Positions 1 through 11,628 of a DNA stretch of 64,000 nucleotides are shown in pieces. The DNA comes from Tanypteryx hageni (Eukaryota; Arthropoda; Insecta; Odonata; Petaluridae): contig CM054113.1 in NCBI GenBank assembly GCA_028673005.1, positions 169,367,337-169,431,336 of the forward strand, written 5' to 3'. A program made the translations under genes and the position numbers. The notes under the pieces were generated by a model. That model was given only the letters and a program-made list of their open reading frames with translations. It did not search any database and had not been told where the DNA came from. Each line of letters opens with the position of its first letter. The stretch's first letter is position 1.

Positions 1-1885
1 TGTAGTTTAGAGGAATCAATGATATATCATAGAAAAGAGATATTTCTTTAATTGAAAAAATATTTCTTCTTTAAATAGATGGACACTCTGGTAAGTTCGT
101 TTTTATATTATTTATTAACATTGAATACGTAAAAGATATATTTGAATCATTTCATGGGGACCAATTTAATGACAACAAATAATTGCTTTATAAAATATTA
201 GAGATGGCGTATTATGCTTGTATATGAAGAAAATTTAACAGAAATTTTAGAAAGTATGCGATTTTATACTTTATGGCAATTACTGCCACGTTAATGGTGA
301 CAAAAATAAAATATTGATAAAACTTTATATCAGTAAAATGTTTATCATTGTCTTGTCTACTGCTAGGAATTTATATCTTGTTGAAATTGTATATTTTTAG
401 ATTTTTCTGTTAGTGAAAGTAGAACTTTTCCCTTCAATCGTTTCGTTTAGTTTCACCACATATTAAGCTATGTATATGGTAATTATTGTTCTGTTGATTT
501 ATGGTCTCAATAACTTCCAAAATAATAGCTCCCCATTGAATCTATAGACGGCAAATTGCAAATTTTAATTTAAGCTCTGACTGTTTGAGAAATTACGTTC
601 TTCAAATTTCTTTTTTCCAGTACCTCAAATGTAATCGAGCAAGCAAACGAGGTTCATGTAATCACTTAAAAAATGTTGAAAACCGCGCTTCCGAATTACA
701 CCCCTTTTCGATTGGCGTGACTGACATTCCATAGTGTGGTCTCTATTTCAAAACCGTTGAGAGCGAAAAAATTAGCTTGCGTGTCTCGAAGCACGCTCAT
801 TGAGATCATCCTCGTCCAACGTCCTCTCTACGCGTTAACGCTTTAACCAGACATTACGTCCTTTTCACAGAAACAATGAGAGGGCGTCAGTAACGTTCGA
901 TGATGCTGTCGTCGAAAATTTCCTCCGAAACCATAAAGTAAGCGATCTTCATGATTACCTTGACTTTCAATGGTTTAGATCTACGTTGGGAGAGATTATT
1001 TTAATAAATCTTTTGCGCAGCACTTTGTGAAACATTCATAGTTTGAAATGCTTTTACACCTGGGCTATTCAAAAAGGTGTTATAATGCCCCGAGTCTGAT
1101 AAATTCAGTAAAGCCTTCAAGACATTCTCATGACGTAGAGATATTTAATGTTATTATTATTATTTCGCCCGATTTTCAAATTTAAAACTATCACCCTTAG
1201 CGACAATTAACCGGTTGATACAACGAGATTATTTTTAGGAATTGTCGGTGGCAATTATATTTTGAAGTTAGTCCTCATCCTTCAAAAGAGCGTAGAGTGT
1301 TTGCGTTTATATCTTCATGTTATTATTTAGTAATCAGATAGGAATACGAATATAAGAACACCGTTGCGTTCGTATGTATGGCTGATTTTAGTGGTGCCAC
1401 GAAAAACTGTGCCAATGACTTGGGAACGTCGATAGATCATTGGGACAGTAATACTTCCAATAATAAGTTGCTTCTGGTGTTATACCAACAAATGAGCTTG
1501 TGAAAACGTTAAGATATACTTACATATGCATAAATATAAAATCTTGTTTCAAGGTAGGGGTGCCTCGAAATTCCGTTCAACTTCGAAATGATGCCTCGCC
1601 TATAAAAAGTTTGCGAAACACTGCCTTAAACAAATTAATGTCACGCAAATATTCATGGAGAACTCGGAGGAAACGATTTTGAAAATATTCCATGAACCCC
1701 GTCTAGGTTATGAACGAGTATTCAGTATGATTTGTTCCTATGCATAAAAAGTCATCAAACCGATATAATCCTCCCCTAGTCACGGCGGGAAGATATGGAT
1801 TTCATCGGAATTTCCTTCACCCTAGGGCCACTGCCAACTCCATAGCGGTCATGAGCCTATTTGCGAAAATAGCGAAGGTCCCCGA
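1..1885. other. Unannotated AT-rich DNA
   Basis: I see no supported gene, RNA gene or recognisable mobile element here. The open frames are short (about 60 to 100 codons), lack recognisable motifs and are typical of chance in AT-rich DNA. Confidence 0.5.
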
Positions 1886-3060
1886 GCAAGTCGGAGAGAG
1901 AAAGAGAATACGAGATAAAAGGGAGAAAGTGCGAGATGGAGCGAAAGAAGTAAGCAAGCATAAAGAAAGGGAGAGAAATAGGAAGAGGTGGGAAGGAAAG
2001 ATGTGCGGAATGAGGCTAAGGCAGGCGTAGGAGGAAAAGAGGGAGGAAGGAGGAGGAAAGGGGAGAGAGCTGGTGAAGAGGAGAGAGGAGTAGGGGAATA
2101 GAATCGTTGGGGGAGACTTGACGGGCTTCTAAGAGCGGAGAGAAAATAGGGTGTGCGGGGGTGGACGGAGGGGGTGAGAGGGAGGGGGTAAAGGCTAGAT
2201 GGAGTGAGTCCTAAAGGTGGCGCAGATGAGCGAGTATGGTGGGGAGAGGGATAAGGAAAGGAGGAGGGAGAGGTGAGAGAGGGGAGCCGAGAGGGAGCGA
2301 GAGAGAGTAGGTTGCTTCTGGGCTCATCAGTACTTGTAAGGCCTCGCCTTACCCTCTGTTCCTGCACCTCCTTCCTCCCTCTTCCTCTCCCTATCTCCTC
2401 CCCCTCCATCCTCCGTTCCCTCGATCCTCAATCCCTCCCCACCTCTTACGATTTCAATCACATTAAACGGGAGACGGGCTTCCCACCTCCGACAACCCTC
2501 CTTGCTTCTTCATCCCTTCTCCTCTCTCCCTTCCCATCTCCCCCTTTCTCTCCCTCCCTCCCTTCCTCCCCTCCGAACTCCTCCCTCCATTCCTCCCCTC
2601 CGACCTCCTGCCTCCTTTCCTCCCCTCCGCTCTCCTCCCTCCCTTCCGACCTCCTCCCTCCCTTCCGACCCCTCCCTCCCTTCCTCCCATCCGAACTCCA
2701 CATCTCTATACCAGTCGGAAACCGCTCTCTTTTAAGTTCTCTTATTATTTTCCCACTCTTCAATACCTTTTCTGTGACGTCACTTGGTACTTCCTCACAC
2801 ACACACATACGGTGGTCATGTCTCACAAAACCCTCTAGATTTATTCCACCTTTCTTATCGTCCCCCCTCTCCTATCTTTCTCTCTCTACCCCTCCTTTCA
2901 ATTCAACCCTAGGTCTCCCTCTTTCTCTTTCCCTCATCACTCTCTCCTTCCTCTCTCCAATCCTCTCAACTCACTCTCCTTCCTCTTTCTCTCTCTCTCA
3001 TCTCTATCCTCCTCATTTCTACCTCTCTCTCTGCCTTCATGCTCGTCATTTGCATCTAAA
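1886..3060. repeat. Polypurine to polypyrimidine strand-switch block
   Basis: From about 1886 to 2330 the + strand is dominated by A and G (GAGAGAGAAAG-type runs). From about 2350 to 3060 it is dominated by C and T (TCCCTCC-type runs). Between about 2555 and 2700 the pyrimidine half holds a loose tandem repeat of roughly 28 bp built on CCTCCCTCC plus a CCGAACTCC or CCGACCTCC phrase. Open frames on both strands across the block are low-complexity by-products, not genes. The two halves are roughly complementary in composition, so imperfect hairpin or triplex-like structures are possible (inference). Confidence 0.75.
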
Positions 3061-5235
3061 AGCTGAAATTCCGCAAACTTCAATTCGCGCTTCCTTTTTC
3101 CGCATTTTTCCGATTTCCGGTTTCTTAACACAAATCCAATTGAGCTAAGCGAGAATAACTTTGTTTTTCTCGGTGAAGATCGATAGCCGAGATAGAAAAA
3201 TCGAATCGTCAGCAGTATCGATACGAACCGATATTTAACAGCATACTTGCTTGTGAAACGCACAGAATAATTGTTTCTCGTGGAGAAAACCGATAAAATT
3301 GAACGTCAGCAGAAGCGACGCCTCGTGACGTAATACTACGTTGTGGTTCGATAACCACGGGCTTTTGTATTTCTCCTCCGCGAATTCGGCGTTGTAAATG
3401 AAACGAGAGAGAGAGAGGGATAAAGAAACCAAGGGGTCTCATTATTTACGCGAGATGCGAAATTAAATGAAGGACATATTAAGGCAAGCCTTACGAAATC
3501 CATGATGATTTGATGAATTTAGCTTGCGGTTTTTCACCGTATGGATTCTTATTTGGGTCAGTCAGCGGGCGCTTTTTTTGTATTTCATGAAAATGACAAA
3601 AAACCGCCTCATCACCCACCGAGTTTTGATGAAAAAAGAAGTACACAAAGGTTCAATCACGAACCATTATGTAGGGTAAACTTTCCTAAAAAAAACTTCA
3701 AAACTCTCTTTTTTGGCAATCGTATTTAATAGATTTATAAAAATTATTATTAGTTATTTATGCGGCTTCTCTGACACAATATGAATTAGTAGTATTTTGA
3801 AAATAAAAATGAAAGTCTTTACTCGGTGTTTGATTTCCTTCAAAATAATATTGAACCATAGGACGACCGTAATTAATAAAAATTAATGGAATAATATAAA
3901 TGAGAATAAATTGAACGGTTGCATAAAAGTTTAGTGTCGGTGTGGCGACAAATATTTTAGCAAAATATCGGGAGAACAACGCTAAGATGGAAAATATAAT
4001 TCATAGAATTTTGGAGTTTTATGAGAGCTCGAAAGCGCGAACATTTTCGGATTTTAATGAAAAATCAGACGTGAGCAAATTAAGGAGTTGAAAAGACAAA
4101 ATTTAAGGAAAGGATTTTTTGTAGGTGATAAAATAATAGCAATCTATTGGGGACGGAATCACCCGGAGATAATGCAAAGTTGACTAAGATCTTTTCGACA
4201 AGAGATGCAGACCAGAAATAAAAAATATCGCTAATGGGGCTGAAAATATAAGTAAAAAGAGAATGAAAACAAAGTTGCGATATATAGCCACTAGGATTTT
4301 CGAAAGTTGAAAAAAGCTTCAAATAAACTACAAGGACGTATAAAAATAATTGAACGTGTCCATTCAATAGATTTTGTGAATATTGTCATGGATTGAAGAT
4401 GAAATGAGCAGCTCACCATCTAATCTATAGATATAGACGTAGTTTACACTGAGAGGAGGATTGAGCCCAGAGTCCCAAAAATTAAGGGGGCCCGTATTGA
4501 CCGAGTGTTGGCCCCTTTTCCTATTGGTAAAATGGCGAACAATATCTGGAAGGGCCTCTGAAGGAAATCAGCTCGTCGACTTAAAAATTATAAGGTAACA
4601 AGTAAAAAATCACAATTTATCTTACAAAAATTGATTTCGCTCTGCACTTGAAGAGTTTCATTTTAACTGGAAGCGATTTAGTTTTCTTCTCCCGAAGAAA
4701 TATATTGTTAATGGATGCGGTACACATTATGTGTGATTTTATGGAGAAGAATATATGGAATAGGTGACTATATCCTTCTCGTGGTTATATTTTAATTTTA
4801 TGCTAAGAATTTTTAATTGCAACTTTTAAATCGAAAGGCATTTTTAACACGGTTGGACATGGGCACCGCATATTAGTGCGCGTGTTTTAAGAAACAAAGG
4901 AAAATCGATTAAAGAAAAATAGAGGAGGATACGATCGGTTAGTGGAAGAACAGTTCAATGGCGGACGTTATTGTGAAGTTTTATTTTTTTCGATTTGATG
5001 GGTGTGTGAAGCATCAAGGAGGGTTTTTTCTATACACACCTTGTGTTCAAGGGAGGGAATTCTACGCCAAGTCCCGTATTTCACGCAATGTTGTCTTCTG
5101 ACAGCGACAGCAAAAAAAAAACATTTAAACTCACCTACTTCATATATAAATATCAATGCTTATTTTACCTCAAAGCAGTTTTTCGACAGCTACCAGTGAT
5201 TACTTCTCTCTCCTCCTGTACGCACACTTCAAATC
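3061..5235. other. Unannotated intergenic DNA
   Basis: No gene was recognised. Short open frames (for example 3541-3729 + and 4080-4367 -) carry no motif I know. The stretch is not obviously low in complexity. Confidence 0.4.
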
Positions 5236-5237
5236 CT

Positions 5238-5239
<2 letters not shown>

Positions 5240-5269
<30 letters not shown>

Positions 5270-5270
5270 A
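5240..5270 (+). repeat. (CT)n microsatellite
   Basis: An uninterrupted run of about 14 CT units just before a TATGGGG sequence. Confidence 0.95.
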
Positions 5271-5544
5271 TGGGGTAAAATGGAAGAAAAGGCAGACGTA
5301 GTCTCAATCTCGCCCAAATAAAGACGTTTATTCAATTAAATTCTCGCTCACTCCCCCTCGGCGTAATTATTATTACTTATTGTTAGACCACTGACAGTAC
5401 GTGAATTTAGCTGTTTTAGATTGATGGTCAATTCAAAATTTGTGCCAAAATTCCAGGAGAATCGCAGTTAGTCGCTAGAATATCTTTGACTGATAACTCC
5501 AGGTTTTTTCGGAATTTTTCCAGTGGCGCACAAAAAATCATATC

Positions 5545-5815
5545 TACATCTGCATCTACAAGTTACCCTGCAATTCACCAAGTTGGTGGGTGGCAGGGGG
5601 TGCAATGCACCAAATTCTACCTGAAGATTGTCTAATGCAATTCGAAATTTCCTATTGTGATCTCGTATTGTCCTCGGAAAGAAAGAGCCTAGATAATGCT
5701 CCGTCCTACAATCTATCTCACGTATTTTATCGTCTCAATCATTTCTGCCTATATACGTTGGTGCCACAATTATTCCCACTACCTATATCATATAGCATCC
5801 TGCAAAAGTAAAGAA
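5545..5815 (-). mobile_element. 3'-end fragment of a CR1-like LINE
   Basis: The + strand starts with ATCTACATCTGCATCTAC, which on the - strand is a GTAGATG-type LINE tail. Read on the - strand, the segment matches the 3' end of the LINE at 13131-13195: both carry TGGTGCATTGCA followed by CCC, TGCCA, CCCAC-type phrases and then TTGCAGG before the GTAGATG tail. It is therefore a strongly 5'-truncated copy of the same family in opposite orientation. No intact coding sequence remains. Confidence 0.65.
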
Positions 5816-6610
5816 TTCCTTTGTTATCAGTAGCTGCGTTATTGATTTTCTAATCATATTTGTGCTTTGAATGAGTTTGAGTACAGTAGTATCTATGGTG
5901 ACATTTATGAATTTATTGATAATATAAAAAGAAAAATGTAAACAGAACTTTCAATTACAGCAACACTTCCAGGAAGACCGCATTTCTTGATTTGTTGTTT
6001 GGAGCTGTACAAACAGCAAAGCGAATTCGACTTGTATAGCAGGTATGGAAAGCCGCAACATAAGGTTAGCCATGTGTAGAAATAGGAGAAGTCTAGATTC
6101 GCAATTCTATTCTGTGAATTTTTTGTTATATTTGTTGTTTAAGCATGAATAAAAAATTCAAAGAGTAGAATAGCGAGCCTGTTTCCACACAGATAGATTA
6201 CAAAATTAATGGTACATATATAGGATTACACAATCATTTCTTTACCTGGCAGTCGAAGTGAACGGACGGGCCTTTCACTGGCTCCTGCAAGCCCCTAGGA
6301 ATCTTCGAGCGACTAGAGTAGCAGTAGCAGTAGCATTAGAGTACATACATATTTCTATTAACATCCGGCAATTACTGTTCGAATTGATAGAAAAACTTCT
6401 ACTTCAGAACTCAGTTTTTGTCTCTTAGAAAAATGTGAGAATAGTCTTTTGTGCTGGTTTTCCGGCCATTGTTGGGGTTATGAATAACTCCAATTGTTCT
6501 AGAACGTAAATATAACCTGTGAAATAAAAGGAATGAATTAATTTCAGCATTAAACAAGCAGATCCGTGAAGAACTCATAGCCTACTTTGATTTTTAAAAA
6601 TATTTTCTCT
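5816..6610. other. Unannotated DNA upstream of the RTE LINE
   Basis: No gene recognised. It contains a short (TAGCAG)n tract near 6317 and, at about 6350-6397, one copy of a 47-bp sequence that recurs at 9855-9901 on the other side of the LINE. Confidence 0.4.
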
Positions 6611-6624
6611 TATAAGGAGCCGTA
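6611..6624 (+). repeat. Target site duplication, left copy (RTE LINE)
   Basis: tataaggagccgta, repeated exactly at 9783-9796. It marks the 5' boundary of the LINE. Confidence 0.9.
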
Positions 6625-6711
6625 GGCATGGGTACAGTATAGGCTGGTAACCTTGCTTACCCTATTTCTAACGTTACTACAATGTGCTATAAGAATGCCT
6701 CGGGCGACTGA

Positions 6712-8013
6712 AACCATGATGGGCGGCGTAGGTCGAAGCAGGTTGGCCCATCTGATGATGACCCGGTATGGAAGATTGCAACATGGAATGTAAGAGGTGT
6801 GTATGGGAAAGAGAGTGAATTGATGAATGAAATGGATAAAAGGAGGATAGATGTTTTGTGTGTGGGTGAAACTAAGCGTAAAGAGAGGGATGCGATAGAA
6901 ATGAATAACGGTAGTTTGGCCTTTTGGTCTGGAGTAAATGAATGCGTGCACGGTAGTCAAGGTGTGGGATTGATACTGAATGGAAGGTCTAAGATGCATG
7001 TGAGAAAGCATGAATTAGTGTTACCAAGGCTGTTGTGTGTGCGGATGAAAGTGGGTGTGCGCAGGATTATGATTGTTACATGTTATGCTCCGGTTGACGG
7101 TGAGAATGAATATGATAAGAATAAATTTTGGGAAGAAATGAGAGATATTTTGAGTGAGCGTGAACCAGGAAAAAGAGTAATTATGCTCGGAGATATGAAT
7201 GGATGGGTGGGAGTAAAACGAGAAAGCACGGAAAGGGTCCTTGGACCATTTGGTGACCCAAGAGTGAATGATAATGGTGAATGCTTGGTGAATGTATGTA
7301 TGGAAATGGGATTGTTTGTCTCAAACATATGGTTCAAGCACAAGTCAATCCACTTGTATACATGGACAAGAGGGGAAGCGAAGAGTGTGATAGATTTTGT
7401 TGTGTATGATGAACGGTTGAGGGAGCTTGTGAATGATACGAGAGTTGTGAGAGGTGCGGAATGTGGATCAGACCACTATTTAGTGATATCTAGAGTAGAT
7501 CTTGGGAGAAAATGGATTGTGAGAAAGAGGAAAGGGGAGAAGGTAACTAGAGTAAAAGTGGAAAGATTGCAAGAGCAAATGAATAGGTGGGAATATGAAA
7601 GTGTGCTAAAAGAAAGGCTAATGGCCGAAGAGAGTGAATGGAAGGAGGAAATGAGAGAAGAGAATGTGGAGAAGGCTTGGAACAGATTGAAAGGTATTAT
7701 CTTGCAGTGTGCTAGTAAGGTGTGTGGGACTGCAGTTGTTGGAAGAATGAGAGGTGATGCATGGTGGAATGAGAGAGTTAAAGTGGCTGTGAATGAGAAA
7801 AAGGAGGCATATGTGAGAATGATTGCTGCTAAGAATGAAAATGAGCGAAAGGCACTGTATGAAATGTATAAAGAGAAAAGGAGAGCTGCAAAAAATATTG
7901 TGAAAGAGAGTAAAGAACAATTGCGGATGAATGAAGCTGAGAAAATGCAGAATGATTTTGAGGGGAATAAGAAGTTGTTCTGGAAATGGGTGAAGAGAGC
8001 AGAGAGTGAGTAA
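6712..8013 (+). pseudogene. RTE LINE endonuclease and N-terminal RT region
   Basis: The frame opens just upstream of the IATWNVRG motif at about 6775. It is an exonuclease-endonuclease-phosphatase (AP-like) domain: an ETKR motif near residue 40 after the opening motif, then GDMNGWVG, a substrate-binding TW segment, DFVVYDE and the catalytic SDHYLV motif. The domain nicks target DNA to prime reverse transcription. A basic linker (KRKGEKVTRVK) and a charged helical stretch follow. The frame stops at 8011-8013, but the protein clearly continues in another frame from 8006, so a one- or two-base indel lies near 8000. The copy is non-functional as it stands unless frameshifting occurs. Confidence 0.85.
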
Positions 8014-9724
8014 GGGTGTGAGCGGAATTCAAGGAAAGAATGGTGATATGGTGTGGAATGGGAGTGATGTAAGGGAGTGTTGGAAAAAGTATTTTGAAGA
8101 ATTGTATGGAAATGTTGTGAATGGGTCTAAAAATCCGAGTGAATCTGTTGGAGTGAATATTAATGAATATGAGGGGATTAGTAAGAACGAGGTAGTTAAA
8201 GCAGTGAATATGTTAAAAAATGGAAAAGCTGCAGGTGTGGATGGCATAACGGGAGAGATGTTGAAGTATGGAGGTGATTTGCTTATGTGTTGGATGTGGG
8301 ATCTGTGCAATCTGTGTGCAAGGAGTTCGAGAGTGCCTGCTGAATGGAAGAATGGTGTAATAGTAGCGTTATACAAGGGTAAGGGAGATAGGACTGAATG
8401 TAAGAATTATAGAGCGATTAGTTTGCTGAGTATACCTGGAAAGGTGTATGGGAAAGTTTTGATTGAAAGAGTGCAAAAGGTAACTATGGATAAAATGTGG
8501 GGAGTGCAATGTGGCTTCATGCCTGGAAGGGGTTGCACCGACCAAATATTTGCCCTACAGCAAGTGGTTGAGAAGTGCATGGATGTAAGAAAGAAAGTGT
8601 ACTGTGCATTTGTTGATTTAGAGAAAGCATATGACAGAGTGAATCGTAATGAATTGTGGAATGTTCTAAGCGAGTATGGAGTGAATGGTTGGTTGCTGAA
8701 TGCTATAAAGGTACTGTATACTGGAAGTAGGGCATGTGTAAGGAAGAATGGCATGATGAGTGATTGGTTTATAGTTTAGCAAGGTGTACGACAAGGATGT
8801 GTCATGTCCCCTTGGTTATTTAATGTGTTCATGGATAAATGTGTGAGACAGGCATGTATGGATATGATGGGTGTTAAGGTCGGTGGAGAGAATGTTCATG
8901 TACTTTTGTATGCTGATGATGCTGTGTTAATGGCTGAGAACCCAGGAGAATTGCAGAGAATGTTAGATAGCCTGCATGATACGACAGTGAGAATGGACTT
9001 AAGGATAAATGTGGCCAAAACAAAGGTAGTTGTGTTCGATCGGGAGAATGAGGTGAACGACTGTCAATTTAGCATAAATGGGGGAACGATTGAGGTAGTG
9101 GATGAATTTGTATACCTTGGTAGAATGTTTAGTAAAAATGGTAGAGTAGATGGGGAAATCAAAAGTAGAGTGAATGCTGGTAGAAAGGTGGCAGGGAGTG
9201 TGTGGTCGATTGCAAAGAATGAATGGTTGTCAAAAGAAGCGAAAATGTCTGTATACAATAGTGTTTTAATGCCTACCTTGCTGTATGGCAGTGAAACATG
9301 GGTGTGTCAGGAGAAGCATAAGAGTAGTTTGAATGCGGTTGGGATGGGATACATGAGAAGAGTTTGTGGAAAATCTAGGAGGGACAAAGTAAGGAATAAT
9401 TGGATGATGAACGAATGTGGTATGAAAGATAGTGTGACAGATTTGTATGAGAGAGGTCTGCTGAGGTGGTTCGGGCATGTAGAAAGAATGGAGGAGAGTA
9501 GAATCACCAAACAAATATATGAAGGAAGAGCGAATGGCGAGAGAGGGAGAGGCAGACCGCGCAAGAATTGGTTGGATGTGGTTAGTGAGACTCTGAGAAA
9601 AAGGGACGTGAAAAGTATGAGGAATAAAAGGAAATGTGTGACTCAATATATGAGTGTAAGTGAAGCAAAAGAAGTGTGCAAGGATAGAAGTGTGTGGAGG
9701 AAGCATGTGGTGATGGGTTGGTAA
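8006..9724 (+). pseudogene. RTE LINE reverse transcriptase and C-terminal region
   Basis: Continues the frameshifted LINE protein. RT motifs in order: KNGKAAGVDGI, VIVALYKGKGD, YRAISLL, QCGFMPGRG, FVDLEKAYDRV, QGVRQGC and the catalytic LLYADDAVL. After the RT come the characteristic RWFGHVERM and GRGRPRKNW motifs near the C-terminus. One in-frame TAG (8777-8779) interrupts it between the fingers/palm and QGVRQGC; the same frame then runs open to TAA at 9722-9724. The RT copies element RNA at the nicked target. Clade assignment to RTE rests on domain order and the repeat tail; I could not check it by phylogeny. Confidence 0.85.
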
Positions 9725-9782
9725 TATATGGCATGGCTTACCCCAAAAGGGAAAGTGTCAAGGTGTGTTGTTGTTGTTTTTG

Positions 9783-9796
9783 TATAAGGAGCCGTA
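9783..9796 (+). repeat. Target site duplication, right copy (RTE LINE)
   Basis: tataaggagccgta, an exact copy of 6611-6624, directly after the GTTGTT-type tail. Confidence 0.9.
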
Positions 9797-10620
9797 ATAA
9801 AATTAAATTTAAGTCTAGAATATAATATCAATTATACATCAGATTAAACATACAAATTTCTATTAACATCTGGCAATTACTGTTCGAATTAATAGAAAAA
9901 CAGCTTTTTGCGGATAAATGGACGGGCGGACGGACAAAAATAACTTTCGACAAAACTCAAACTTTACAGTTATATTTAGATTAACAACAAAAACATACAT
10001 GTTAAATTTTTACACATTCAGTGAAATACTTAAGGAAATATTAGCAATAACCGATTTTCCGGTTGCACGTACGGATACCCAAACGGCTAATCTGGTGGAA
10101 TTCAAACTCGGAACCTGTATTACAATAGGTAAGTGTAGTGTACATGCAAAGTTTCATTAAAATGTGTGTAATAGTTTCGGAATTATTAGTTAAAAACTGG
10201 TAGAGGTTTGGATGTACGGACGGACAAGCCATGCATCAGACAAAATCAATAAATATGCGATAATGTTTGGAACAATAATGTTTATATGTATTTTAAATTA
10301 TCTGAATTTAATTTTCGGACTGAAGGAATTTTCTGAATGAACTGATTTTATGAACAATTAGCTGACTACATTTCATATAAACTCACCGCCTGTTGCGCAA
10401 TATGGAAATACGGCAGCGTAGCTTGACTCCGTCTGCATGTAAGATCTTCCTCTCACTACTTTATCTTGTCAGTGTTCTTTCCATTAATTTCCAGTATTAC
10501 TGAATAAAAATCCCTATGTTTGTTGACAACGCACACACTTTTGAGAAGAAATGCTAACTAAGACATCCCTTAATATTTCTGTATGGTTACTGATTATTGC
10601 AGAAATGTGTGTAAACGTTC
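9797..10620. other. Unannotated DNA with GGACGGACGGAC phrases
   Basis: No gene recognised. At 9855-9901 lies the second copy of a 47-bp sequence also found at 6350-6397. GGACGGGCGGACGGAC (about 9919) and ACGGACGGAC (about 10214) phrases resemble those at the ends of the ~145-bp repeat arrays near 60.8 and 61.05 kb, so this may be remnant repeat DNA. Confidence 0.4.
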
Positions 10621-10635
10621 GATCGTGCAGTTTAT

Positions 10636-11620
10636 TTGAAGGAGGACCCTAAAGCATTTTGGTTATTTGTGAGAGAGGTACAAAGTAGAGGCCTTACCAT
10701 ACTTTCCCTACGTAATGACTTGGGTGCCATTATTCATGATAGCGTAGAGAAAGAAAACCTATTAAACGGCAATTTTCTAAAAGCATTTACAACCGTCAAC
10801 GATCAAAGAAATTCGTGCTCGTGTTTTAAAAGAATTAGCCGAAGAAATAGTGCCTTTCCTCAAGATAATATTCGAGAAATCTATTTCCCGCGGAGAGATC
10901 CCCAACGACAGGAAGTTAGCGCACGTTGCCCCAATTCATAAGGGCGGCGACAAGGAGAATCCAGAAAATTACAGGCTGATTTCCCTAACTTTGATATCGT
11001 GCAAGATCCTCGAGCACATACTATTTAGCAACAAAATGCGAGTTCTTGGTAGTAATTCATTGTTAGATGTTTGTCAACACGCCTTCAGGAAAGGTAGGTC
11101 TTGCTATATTCAGCTCGGTTTTTTTAATTGTGTACTGAGAAGCAGAGAAAATCATAGAGAAGTCCATGCCATGTTGTTAGATTTTAGGAAAACCTTTGAT
11201 AAGGTACCTCACAGGAAGTTAATAACGAAGTTAGGAACCTTAGGCGTTAATTCCAAAATTATTAGTTGGATCCGTGAATTTTTTAAACATAGGAAGCAGA
11301 AAGTTGTCATAGATGGGAAGTCCTCGAACTTAGTGGAGGGTGTCTCTGGCGTTCCACAGGGTAGTGTAATTGGTCCGTTATTATTTCTAATTTATATAAA
11401 CGATATCAGCTCAGTAGTCAGGAGTAAAATTAAGCTTTGCGCGGACGACACCGTCATTTATAGAGAAATAAACAATCCGGAAGATCAGTATCTCCAAAAT
11501 GATCTAGAAGCTATTTATGCATGGTGTAAGGCAGTTAGAAACCAACCAAAAGAAAATCTGCGTCATAAATTTCTGAAGAACCAAGAATATCTCGTTGGTG
11601 ATAATAATTCGTTCGACGGA
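10636..11620 (+). pseudogene. CR1/L2-like LINE reverse transcriptase (broken)
   Basis: Two overlapping frames (10636-10941 and 10850-11647) join by a frameshift near 10830. Recognisable RT motifs are HKGGDKENPENYRLISL, QHAFRKGRS, AMLLDFRKTFDKVPHRKL, GVPQGSVIGPLLFLIYIND and KLCADDTVIY. In the catalytic box the usual F/YADD reads CADD; the two Asp residues are kept. The reading frame leaves the LINE where the hAT element enters at 11629, so the last residues of the open frame (to 11647) are hAT sequence. Not functional. Confidence 0.85.
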
Positions 11621-11628
11621 GTAGGGAT
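11621..11628 (+). repeat. 8-bp target site duplication, left copy (hAT)
   Basis: gtagggat, repeated exactly at 12592-12599. Confidence 0.9.

Larger units (their letters stand above)
6625..9782 (+). mobile_element. Near full-length RTE-like non-LTR retrotransposon
   Basis: A 3158-bp element between exact 14-bp direct repeats. It has a short 5' leader, one long coding region with an apurinic endonuclease domain followed by reverse transcriptase, a short 3' UTR, and a 3' end in a GTTGTTGTTG-type microsatellite rather than poly(A), as is usual for the RTE clade. Coding opens near 6712 (ATTGCAACATGG encodes the IATWNVRG motif that starts many LINE endonucleases) and ends at 9724. Only two lesions are seen: a frameshift near 7990-8010 and an in-frame TAG at 8777-8779. 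The long target duplication and light decay indicate a relatively recent insertion. Confidence 0.9.

Noticed and set aside
1849..3148. Long open frames on both strands across the GA/CT block (186 and 291 codons)
   Set aside because: Their translations are Ser/Pro/Leu or Arg/Glu/Gly runs forced by the low-complexity composition, with no domain and conflicting strands.
3541..3729. 62-codon open frame starting at ATG
   Set aside because: No recognisable motif, short, and ends in AT-rich sequence; not above chance.
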